From positions 377 through 11,638 of the forward strand of contig DEPP01000110.1 in the NCBI GenBank assembly GCA_002358835.1: DNA of 11,262 bases, in the 5' to 3' direction. This DNA comes from Bacteroidales bacterium UBA3389. GTDB taxonomy: Bacteria; Bacteroidota; Bacteroidia; Bacteroidales; P3. Below the pieces are notes generated by a model that ran no database searches, was not told where the DNA came from, and saw only the letters and a program-made list of their open reading frames with translations. Position numbers and translations under genes: made by a program. Below, piece after piece: positions 1 to 5,744 of the stretch. How positions within the stretch are numbered: the first letter of the stretch is position 1; each line of letters begins with the position of its first letter.

Positions 1-19
1 ATTCTCCGTTAAAGAGAAC
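1..19 (-). other. Partial inverted repeat downstream of mutA, cut by window edge
   Basis: In the minus-strand RNA, GUUCUC (from 19-14) can pair with GAGAAU (from 6-1) around a 7-nt loop. The upstream flank ACTGGCG (26-20) would be free to extend the stem if the matching bases lie beyond the window edge. This could be the first part of a terminator after mutA, but the far arm and any T-run are outside the window, so the call is weak. No start codon for a following mutB is present in the 52 bases after mutA. Confidence 0.2.
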
Positions 20-52
20 CGCCAGTATGAAAAAAATCAAAAATTTAACTTT

Positions 53-1900
53 CTACAATAATTGTTTGTTGTAATTTGTTAAGCTTTCCAAGGCATTTGT
101 TCTTACGTTAACGTAATCTGTTACGCCTTGTGCGTTAAAGCTTTCCATTTGTTCAACAGGGTTTCCTGCAACAACGATATGTTTGAACGCTCCTTTTAAT
201 ATAGGAAGTGCTCCTGCTACTAATTCTGCGTATTCGTCATCTGATGAACAAAGAACAACGATGTCTGCTTTTGATTCTACGGCTGCTTTTGCTCCTTCTT
301 CTGCTGTAGCAAATCCAACGTTGTCTATGATTTCGTATGCTGCTAATCCAAAGAAGTTTGTTGTGAATTGTGCTCTTGCTTTACGCATTGCAAGGTTTCC
401 GTATGTCAATAAGAATACTTTTGGTTGTTTTCCTGATTCTTCTGTTTGCATTCTCAATTGTTCAAAAGGCTCTGCCAAACGTGTACATGGTAATGTCTTG
501 ATTTCAGTTGCCTTTTCTCCACAACAACAGCAAGGTTTGTTAATTTCAGGTTTCTTTTCTGTCAAGTTAGGATATTGGTTTGTTCCAAGTATTGTTGTTT
601 TACGCATTGCAACATCTTTTGCTCTTTTTGCAGCTGTTGCAGCGATTGCATCTTGTACCAATCCTGCCTTGATAGCTTCAACAAAACCACCCTTATCTTC
701 TATTTCCTTAAACATCTCCCAAGCTTTCTCTGCTATAGCATTTGTAAGGCTTTCGATGTAATAAGAACCTGCAGCCGGGTCAACAACTTTGTCCAAATAA
801 GATTCTTCTTTCAACAAAATTTGTTGGTTAGTTGCGATTCTGGTTGAGAATTCGTCTGCTTTCTTGTAAGCAACGTCGAACGGATATACTGAAATTGAAT
901 CAGCACCTGCAATAGCAGCTGACATGGTTTCAGTTGTTGTTCTCAACATATTTACGTATGGATCGTATATTGTTTTGTTGTAGAATGAGCTTTCTGTGTG
1001 AATGTGTAATTGATATGCTGTTTCACATTTTGGAGCGTATTGTTCCATGATTTTTGTCCACAAAAGACGTGCAGCTCTCAACTTAGCAATTTCCATAAAG
1101 TAGTTGCTTCCTGTTGCAAATGCAAATACTGTTCTGTATCCTACTGAATGTGCAGGTATGCCTTTTTGAGTCAAATTGTAAAGATAATCGTTTGCCGCAG
1201 CCAATGTGTAAGCCAATTCTTGAACTATTGAAGCTCCTGCGTTGTTAAACGCACGTCCGTTGATTGTAAGCACATCGAATGCCGGTATGTTTTCTTTTAC
1301 CAAATTCATTATCTCAACCAAACGATCATAGCTCTTAGACAAGTCTTCGTAGAACTTACCATTAGCCAAAGCGTATGCGTAAGCGTCAAAATCGATTGAA
1401 CCTTTTACTTTCTCTCTGTCTACGTTTTGAGATTTTACCTCTTCTATGAAAAGTTTCAATGTTTCAAGGTAGTCTTCCGATTTAAAGAAATTGATTTTCA
1501 CTTCTTCCAAATTGATACCCTTTAACAATGCTTTCATATCTGCAGATGTCTTTACGTTCTTTGCAACCAAGCCCAAAGAGTTGACTCCTCTTTCAATGCC
1601 TGCCAAAGCTATTGCATTCGCAGTTGCAATGTCGCATTCTATAACATCTTGACGAACATCCCAAGCGTTTGTTGTCTTTTTATAACCTCTTACAAACGGA
1701 GCTTGAGCAGGGTTTCCGTTCAAATATTCCAACGTAGCCAAGTCTTCAGCTCTGTAATAAGGCTTTACATCAAAGCCTTCCAAGGTTTTCCAAATCAATT
1801 TCTTTTCGTAATCTGCTCCTTTTAAGTCTTTAATGATTACTTCTTCCCATTCTTGTGTGCTAACTTCGGGAAATTCCGCAAACAACTTATTATTTTCCAT
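53..1900 (-). CDS. mutA: Methylmalonyl-CoA mutase small (beta) subunit
   Basis: This is the non-catalytic subunit of the heterodimeric adenosylcobalamin-dependent methylmalonyl-CoA mutase, which interconverts succinyl-CoA and methylmalonyl-CoA in the cytoplasm on the route to propionate. The 615-residue length fits the family. Residues 69-85 (FVRGYKKTTNAWDVRQD) match the substrate-barrel signature of mutases, and the TIM-barrel-like part runs to about residue 440. The C-terminal domain (about 485-615) has the Rossmann-like fold region of the B12 domain but lacks the DxHxxG cobalamin ligand motif (GNLAMRKAR occupies that place), as expected for the small subunit. Start is the ATG at 1900, with a good -7 box 37 nt upstream. 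The large subunit gene would be expected downstream, outside the window. Odd point: the linker between the two domains carries four consecutive Cys (457-460) and another Cys at 472. Confidence 0.95.
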   Translation of the reverse strand: MENNKLFAEFPEVSTQEWEEVIIKDLKGADYEKKLIWKTLEGFDVKPYYRAEDLATLEYLNGNPAQAPFVRGYKKTTNAWDVRQDVIECDIATANAIALAGIERGVNSLGLVAKNVKTSADMKALLKGINLEEVKINFFKSEDYLETLKLFIEEVKSQNVDREKVKGSIDFDAYAYALANGKFYEDLSKSYDRLVEIMNLVKENIPAFDVLTINGRAFNNAGASIVQELAYTLAAANDYLYNLTQKGIPAHSVGYRTVFAFATGSNYFMEIAKLRAARLLWTKIMEQYAPKCETAYQLHIHTESSFYNKTIYDPYVNMLRTTTETMSAAIAGADSISVYPFDVAYKKADEFSTRIATNQQILLKEESYLDKVVDPAAGSYYIESLTNAIAEKAWEMFKEIEDKGGFVEAIKAGLVQDAIAATAAKRAKDVAMRKTTILGTNQYPNLTEKKPEINKPCCCCGEKATEIKTLPCTRLAEPFEQLRMQTEESGKQPKVFLLTYGNLAMRKARAQFTTNFFGLAAYEIIDNVGFATAEEGAKAAVESKADIVVLCSSDDEYAELVAGALPILKGAFKHIVVAGNPVEQMESFNAQGVTDYVNVRTNALESLTNYNKQLL

Positions 1901-1936
1901 TATTTTTAGTGTTTATTTTCCATTAAAATCAGTCTG

Positions 1937-1944
1937 CAAAGTTA
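1937..1944 (-). promoter_or_regulatory. Bacteroidota-type -7 promoter box for mutA
   Basis: The minus strand reads TAACTTTG, a perfect match to the Bacteroidota -7 consensus TAnnTTTG. It would place transcription start near 1930 and give a 5' leader of roughly 30 nt before the mutA ATG at 1900. I see no clear TTG-type -33 element. The match is direct; promoter activity is inferred. Confidence 0.5.
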
Positions 1945-1996
1945 TGAAGATTTTACTATATAACATAATATTTTCGCATAAAATTTCGCTTTCAAA

Positions 1997-2206
1997 ATAG
2001 TTTTCATCCCATCTTTTGTCTTTTTGGTTGCTTTTTAGGGTGGAATGCTTGCGTTTGAAGGTTGAATGACAGGTTTTCTGCTTATGTTTTTCGCTTCATT
2101 TGTTCGGATAAAATGATTCTTTGTTTTAATTTTCTCTTTCTTTGTTTCGTTCGAATGATTCTTTGTTTCAGATTTCTGTTTTCAAGTTTCGCTACCAAGC
2201 ATTTTT
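1997..2206. repeat. Degenerate intergenic array with 21-bp period
   Basis: This fills the middle of the 409-base gap between the TPR gene and mutA. Read on the plus strand in steps of 21, units start at 2081, 2102, 2123, 2144, 2165 and 2186; most begin GTTT or GTTC, and most end in a run like ATTCTTT or TTTCTTT. The 15-mer AATGATTCTTTGTTT occurs exactly at 2112 and at 2154, 42 bases apart. Weaker units in the same phase can be followed back to about 1997; those at 2039 and 2060 share GGTnGAATG with each other. On the minus strand one frame reads as heptads (for example LKQRIIR, TKQRKRK, LKQRIIL), but that frame starts inside a terminator and is probably not a gene. Related units occur at 3365-3448 and 7752-7835. 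The function is unknown. Confidence 0.65.
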
Positions 2207-2236
2207 CACATCCTTTCAATCTTCTCGGATAAGGGG

Positions 2237-2278
2237 AAAAAAAATCCGTATATCTGCCAATCGATGCAAACATACGGA
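2237..2278 (-). terminator. Intrinsic terminator of the TPR gene
   Basis: On the minus strand, TCCGTAT (2278-2272) and ATACGGA (2251-2245) form a perfect 7-bp stem, followed directly by eight T (plus-strand A at 2244-2237). It lies 32 bases after the stop codon of the TPR gene ending at 2310. This separates that gene from mutA, which has its own promoter. Confidence 0.75.
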
Positions 2279-2309
2279 CTGCGGTTTATTGTTTTTGTTT
2301 CGATGTTTC

Positions 2310-3320
2310 TTATTTAGCTGCTCCTGTAAGTTCTTTTACTTTTGCAACATCTGCGGCTTGTCCTGCTTTATCGCCAAGTTTACCTTTTGTATTGGCTCTG
2401 TACTTGTAAGCATTTACGTGTTTAGGATTCAATTCTATTGTTTTATCAAAGTCGGTCAAAGCACGCTTGAAGTCATTTGCCTTAAAAGCAGCCACACCTC
2501 TGTTATAATAATAATTAACGTTGTTTGGATTCAATTCAATCAAAAGAGTATAGTCGGCAACCTCCTCAGCATATTTCTTTAACATCTTGTTACAAGCTGC
2601 TCTTGAGGAATAAAGTTTCTCTGTTATCATTCCCAATTGTTCTGCTTTTGAAAAATCTTCTATGGCCTTAGCTATGCTTTCCGGAGTCTTCAAAGAGTAT
2701 TGAGCAAATCCTCTGTCGTAATAATATTCAGCCTTTTCGCTCAATGCAATGACTGAAGTAAGGTCTGCTATTACTGCATTCCAATCTTTTTGTATTGCAT
2801 AAGCTGCAGCTCTGTTTGACAAAGCATCTGCGTTTTTAGGATCTATTGCCAATACAGCAGTCAAATCGGTGATATAATTCGCATAATCCTTGTTTATCAT
2901 TCTTGCTTGAGCTTTGCTAAGCATTGTTGGAATATCGTTTGGTGTTGCTTTCAAATATTCGTCATAATCCTTTATCGCAAAGATAGGCTCTTTCATTTCC
3001 AAATATGCGTTACCTCTGTAAAGGAAAGCTGCAGGTGTGCTTTGGTTCTTTTGAATAAAACTTGTCAAAGCATCAACTGCCTTTTGGTAATTCTTCAAAT
3101 TGAAGTTTGCAACTCCTTCATAATAATCTGCAAATTCCCAATTCGGAACTTCTGCTCTACATTCTGCCAACTTGGATAGCATTCCGTTCCAATCTTTTGC
3201 AGCATTCAAGCTTGAATAAGTGTCAATCCATTTGTTTGTGTTCACAGCTTCGTTGTTATCTTGTGCAAAAACACCACAAGCAAACAAAGCAAAAAACAGT
3301 AGTGAAATCGTTTTCTTCAT
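2310..3320 (-). CDS. Secreted tetratricopeptide-repeat protein
   Basis: The protein has 336 residues, starting at the ATG at 3320. Residues 1-19 form a Sec signal peptide (basic MKK, hydrophobic core, cleavage after VFA before Gln20), without a lipobox Cys, so a soluble periplasmic location is likely. The rest, from about residue 60, is a run of TPR-type helical hairpins. Typical pieces are YYEGVANFNLKNYQKAVDAL, FLYRGNAYLEMKEPIFAIKD and, nearest the C-terminus, YYYNRGVAAFKANDFKRALT followed by FDKTIELNPKHVNAYKYRA. TPRs bind other proteins; no catalytic motif is visible and the partner is unknown. It stands alone: a terminator follows it, and 183 bases with 21-bp-period repeats lie between its start and the end of trmB. 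I saw no perfect TAnnTTTG box in that gap, so either it uses a weaker promoter or transcription reads in from trmB. Confidence 0.9.
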   Translation of the reverse strand: MKKTISLLFFALFACGVFAQDNNEAVNTNKWIDTYSSLNAAKDWNGMLSKLAECRAEVPNWEFADYYEGVANFNLKNYQKAVDALTSFIQKNQSTPAAFLYRGNAYLEMKEPIFAIKDYDEYLKATPNDIPTMLSKAQARMINKDYANYITDLTAVLAIDPKNADALSNRAAAYAIQKDWNAVIADLTSVIALSEKAEYYYDRGFAQYSLKTPESIAKAIEDFSKAEQLGMITEKLYSSRAACNKMLKKYAEEVADYTLLIELNPNNVNYYYNRGVAAFKANDFKRALTDFDKTIELNPKHVNAYKYRANTKGKLGDKAGQAADVAKVKELTGAAK

Positions 3321-3364
3321 CTTTCTTTTATTATTGGTTTTTACTAATTTTATTTACGTTTTTT

Positions 3365-3448
3365 GTTTCTTTATTTTATTTTTCTAATTCTTGATTTCGC
3401 TCTGACGATTCTTGATTTCATTTTCTTAAAACAAAGAATCAATCGAGC
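3365..3448. repeat. Second 21-bp-period intergenic repeat cluster
   Basis: ATTCTTGATTTC occurs exactly at 3387-3398 and 3408-3419, 21 bases apart. A one-mismatch core (TCTTTATTT) lies one period earlier at 3368. One period later, AAAACAAAGAATCA (3428-3441) is the exact reverse complement of TGATTCTTTGTTTT at 2114-2127 in the first array. GATTCTT (3407-3413) can pair with AAGAATC (3434-3440) to form a 7-bp hairpin. The cluster lies in the gap upstream of the TPR gene that starts at 3320. The function is unknown. Confidence 0.6.
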
Positions 3449-3460
3449 GAGAAATAATAT

Positions 3461-3491
3461 AAAACCCTCGTGATTAGAAACGAATCTAAGG
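3461..3491 (-). terminator. Weak candidate terminator after trmB
   Basis: On the minus strand, CCT and GATT (3491-3489, 3486-3483 region) can pair with AATC and AGG (3475-3472, 3468-3466) across a small internal loop, followed after one base by TTTT (3464-3461). The stem is short and interrupted and the T-run is only four, so this is tentative. Confidence 0.25.
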
Positions 3492-3503
3492 CTTTCTTAT
3501 TGT

Positions 3504-4169
3504 TTACAATCTGAATTTTATATACGTTATCGGCTTTCCTTCTTTCAAATACATCGATTCATAAAAGGTTTGTATCTCTATCACTTCCTCATTGAAATCT
3601 GAATGATACAAATCTGCAGTATGGTAAATCACCTCTCTCGAAGAAGGAATCAAGACCTCGTTTAGAGTAAAATCGTAAAGTTCTGCCGAATCTGTTTTCA
3701 AGTGAATCAAGCCTTGCGGCTTCAAGATTTGAGAATACAATTGCAAAAAGCGTTCTGAGGTCAATCGTTTATTAGGTTTCTTTAGTTGAGGGTCGGGAAA
3801 AGTTATCCAAATCTCATCTACTTCGTTTGCATCGAAGTAAGAAGTTATCATTTGTATATGTGTGCGAACGAAAGCAACGTTTTTCATATTCTCTTCGTTC
3901 GATGTCTTGCATCCTCTCCACAATCTGGCACCCTTAATATCGATTCCGATAAAGTTCTTTTCAGGATATTTTCTTGCCAATCCAACTGTGTACTCTCCCT
4001 TTCCGCAACCAAGCTCCAACACTATGGGCTTATCGTTTCCAAAAAACTCACTTCGCCATTTTCCTTTGAAAGGACATTGCCCCAAATTCGTAATTTCCTC
4101 ATACGAAAGCTGTATCAGATTTTTGAATGTGGCATTCTCGGCGAATCGTTCCAATTTATTTTTTCCCAT
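3504..4169 (-). CDS. trmB: tRNA (guanine-N7-)-methyltransferase TrmB
   Basis: TrmB methylates N7 of guanine 46 in the variable loop of tRNAs, using S-adenosylmethionine, in the cytoplasm. The 221-residue length is normal. The SAM-binding motif I is LELGCGKGE at residues 51-59, with the acidic end of the next strand in FIGIDIKG (73-80). The family signature appears as TFPDPQLKKPNKR at 123-135, where Asp, Pro and the basic residues of the active and tRNA-binding region are kept, and LKTD (157-160) is the conserved later strand. Start is the ATG at 4169, which overlaps the TAA of tsaB by one base (TAATG), so translation of the two is probably coupled. Both products act on tRNA, and a tRNA gene lies just beyond tsaB. 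Confidence 0.95.
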   Translation of the reverse strand: MGKNKLERFAENATFKNLIQLSYEEITNLGQCPFKGKWRSEFFGNDKPIVLELGCGKGEYTVGLARKYPEKNFIGIDIKGARLWRGCKTSNEENMKNVAFVRTHIQMITSYFDANEVDEIWITFPDPQLKKPNKRLTSERFLQLYSQILKPQGLIHLKTDSAELYDFTLNEVLIPSSREVIYHTADLYHSDFNEEVIEIQTFYESMYLKEGKPITYIKFRL

Positions 4170-4879
4170 TATCTTAATCCCTTTACTTTAGATCGTACTG
4201 CAATAAAATCTTTCAAATAGTAAGGCTCGAAAAACGCAGTATCCACAAATTCGTTTTTGAGATACTTTTCCCAAGCCAAAGTTGCCATAAAACGCGATGA
4301 AAGTCTGATGGCATCATCGTAAAAATAATTCTGTTTGTTTGCGAACAGCTCTTTGGTTTTCGCAGCTCCGTCTCCGACTAACAACACTTTTTCGTCCTCT
4401 TTCAAGAATTCATCGTAATAGTTCTCCGTAAGCACATCTGCCGAACAATCTCTCAAAACTTCCATTTTCTTTGAGAATATATTGGCATAAACTTCCATTC
4501 GTCTTGCATCAATCATAGTTATTACGGAACAATCTTTGTGTTTTTCCAATGCCGCTTTTGCCAAAACGAAAGGCGTTTCCACTGCAATGACCGGCACATC
4601 CAACGCATAGGATAAGCCCTTTGCTGTTGAGGCTCCTATTCTCAGTCCTGTGTATGAGCCTGGACCGAAAGACAATGCAACAGCCGACAAGTCGGAATAG
4701 CCGATTCCGCAATCCGAAAGCAAGTTATCTATCAATATACTCAACTTTGCAGAATGCGAATTTGGCACTTCGGATTCACTTATCGCAATCACAATGTCTT
4801 TTTTTGCCAATCCAACCGAACAAATCGAAGTTGCAGTCTCTATTAACAATATATAATCAGAACCTTTTTCAGTATTCAT
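4169..4879 (-). CDS. tsaB: tRNA threonylcarbamoyladenosine biosynthesis protein TsaB
   Basis: TsaB is the ASKHA-fold partner that dimerises with TsaD, and with TsaE and TsaC it makes t6A at position 37 of ANN-decoding tRNAs. The 236-residue protein has the N-terminal strand ILLIETATS (10-18), the HSAKL segment (42-46) and the diagnostic GPGSYTGLRIG (72-82). The C-terminal PYYLKDFIAVR is, as I recall, typical of Bacteroidota TsaB. An in-frame TTG at 4891 would add four residues. I chose the ATG at 4879 because it is the conventional start, the added residues carry no family feature, and the -7 box at 4908-4915 would leave only about 10 nt of leader for the TTG. It is the first gene of a two-gene operon with trmB. 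Confidence 0.94.
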   Translation of the reverse strand: MNTEKGSDYILLIETATSICSVGLAKKDIVIAISESEVPNSHSAKLSILIDNLLSDCGIGYSDLSAVALSFGPGSYTGLRIGASTAKGLSYALDVPVIAVETPFVLAKAALEKHKDCSVITMIDARRMEVYANIFSKKMEVLRDCSADVLTENYYDEFLKEDEKVLLVGDGAAKTKELFANKQNYFYDDAIRLSSRFMATLAWEKYLKNEFVDTAFFEPYYLKDFIAVRSKVKGLR

Positions 4880-4907
4880 ATTTTGTTTCAAAGTTCCATT
4901 CGGACGG

Positions 4908-4915
4908 CAAAGGTA
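4908..4915 (-). promoter_or_regulatory. -7 promoter box for tsaB-trmB
   Basis: The minus strand reads TACCTTTG, a perfect TAnnTTTG match. Transcription start would fall near 4901, about 22 nt before the tsaB ATG. It is divergent from the tRNA-Leu promoter 45 bases away. I see no convincing -33 element. Confidence 0.5.
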
Positions 4916-4959
4916 GAGAAAAAAAACGAATAAAGTTATGCCAATTCAAAACTTATTAC

Positions 4960-4967
4960 TATTTTTG
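4960..4967 (+). promoter_or_regulatory. -7 promoter box for tRNA-Leu
   Basis: TATTTTTG matches TAnnTTTG exactly and ends 11 bases before the first base of the mature tRNA. This would give a 5' leader of only a few nucleotides, suited to RNase P trimming. Divergent from the tsaB promoter. Confidence 0.6.
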
Positions 4968-4978
4968 CAAAACTTAAT

Positions 4979-5062
4979 GCCCGAGTGGTGGAATTGGTAG
5001 ACACGCCACTTTGAGGGGGTGGTGTCGGTTTCGACGTGCAAGTTCAAGTCTTGTCTCGGGCA
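4979..5062 (+). tRNA. tRNA-Leu, anticodon GAG
   Basis: This is an 84-nt class II tRNA. The acceptor stem GCCCGAG (4979-4985) pairs fully with CTCGGGC (5055-5061), with A5062 as discriminator, as required for leucine tRNAs. The D-loop contains AATTGGTAGAC. The anticodon stem CCACT/GGTGG (5006-5010 and 5018-5022, with one G-T pair at its base near the loop) encloses TTGAGGG, giving anticodon GAG at 5013-5015, which reads CUC and CUU. The long variable arm (about TCGGTTTCGA) and the T-loop TTCAAGT are both present. The 3' end continues ACAA, so CCA is not encoded and must be added enzymatically. Confidence 0.97.
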
Positions 5063-5086
5063 CAAATTTTAATGGTTTTAATCTTT

Positions 5087-5121
5087 AAAACGCTTGTGTA
5101 TGGATTACCAAGCGTTTTTTT
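5087..5121 (+). terminator. Strong intrinsic terminator after tRNA-Leu
   Basis: AAAACGCTTG (5087-5096) and CAAGCGTTTT (5109-5118) form a perfect 10-bp stem with a 12-nt loop, and the run of seven T extends to 5121. It ends 24 nt after the tRNA gene begins its trailer region at 5063 plus the stem, and 14 nt before the likely start of the next gene at 5136. Besides ending the tRNA transcript, it could attenuate read-through into that gene. Confidence 0.8.
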
Positions 5122-5135
5122 GTAAATTCTCCGAT

Positions 5136-5744
5136 ATGATTACTTATGGTGATACACTCGATCAAAAACAACTTGACAGGGTTGTTGATTCTCTGAAAGC
5201 GGGTTGCGTAATAATAATTCCGACAGACAGTTTCTATTGTTTTGTTTGCGATATTAATAATCACAAAGCAGCACAGAGGCTTGCGAGAATTAAAAACAAA
5301 AAATTGGAAAAGGCATCGTTTTCGATTTTATGCAGTTCGATTTCACAGGCTTCCGAATACACAAAGCCTTTTTCAAAAAATCAATTTATGCTTTTGAAAG
5401 AAAACACGCCCGGAGCTTTCACTTTCGTATTCCAAGCCTCAAATAAAGTTCCTAAAATCTTTCTTACAAAGAAGCGAACAATAGGAATACGGATTCCGAA
5501 CTGCAAGATAGCAAGACAGATTGCAGAAGAAATGAATTCTCCTTTGCTTATAAGCTCAGTTCCTCACACAGAAATTGATGAAAGCGAATATACAAACGGA
5601 GAATTATTGCAAGAAAAATATCGAAACGAAGTTGATATGATTTTGGAAAGCGATGTACCAAATCATTTACCCTCAACAGTTGTAGATTACACAGAAGAAG
5701 AACCACAGATTTTAAGACAAGGTTTTGCAAACTTGGTAGAATGA
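5136..5744 (+). CDS. YciO/Sua5/YrdC-family protein
   Basis: This 202-residue protein has the single YrdC domain fold (double-stranded RNA and nucleotide-binding cleft) shared by TsaC/Sua5 and YciO. VIIIPTDS (25-32) is the N-terminal signature strand, NTPGAFTFVF (90-99) and KRTIGIRIP (113-121) are the central motifs, and STVVDYT is near the end. The spacing and the wording NTPG...TF...VP...TIGxRxP resemble E. coli YciO, whose molecular role is unsettled, more than TsaC, which has a KxRPxxKPL-type segment; here that place reads KNKKLEKASF (54-63). It could still supply threonylcarbamoyl-AMP for t6A. The usual PTDxxYxLGCD loop is altered to PTDSFYCFVCD. An in-frame ATG at 5100 and a TTG at 5094 lie inside the tRNA terminator hairpin, so I prefer the ATG at 5136. 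The end overlaps the next gene by four bases. Confidence 0.85.
   Translation: MITYGDTLDQKQLDRVVDSLKAGCVIIIPTDSFYCFVCDINNHKAAQRLARIKNKKLEKASFSILCSSISQASEYTKPFSKNQFMLLKENTPGAFTFVFQASNKVPKIFLTKKRTIGIRIPNCKIARQIAEEMNSPLLISSVPHTEIDESEYTNGELLQEKYRNEVDMILESDVPNHLPSTVVDYTEEEPQILRQGFANLVE

Noticed and set aside
2082..2273. A 63-codon minus-strand frame made of Lys/Arg/Gln-rich heptads
   Set aside because: Its ATG lies inside the terminator hairpin of the TPR gene, and the heptads follow directly from the 21-bp repeat of the DNA; composition is unlike a normal protein.
4880..4891. TTG start for tsaB at 4891
   Set aside because: The ATG at 4879 gives the expected N-terminus and a more usual leader length from the -7 box.
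5094..5135. Upstream start codons (TTG 5094, ATG 5100) for the YciO-like gene
   Set aside because: Both lie inside the tRNA terminator stem-loop, and the added residues have no counterpart that I recognise in the family.
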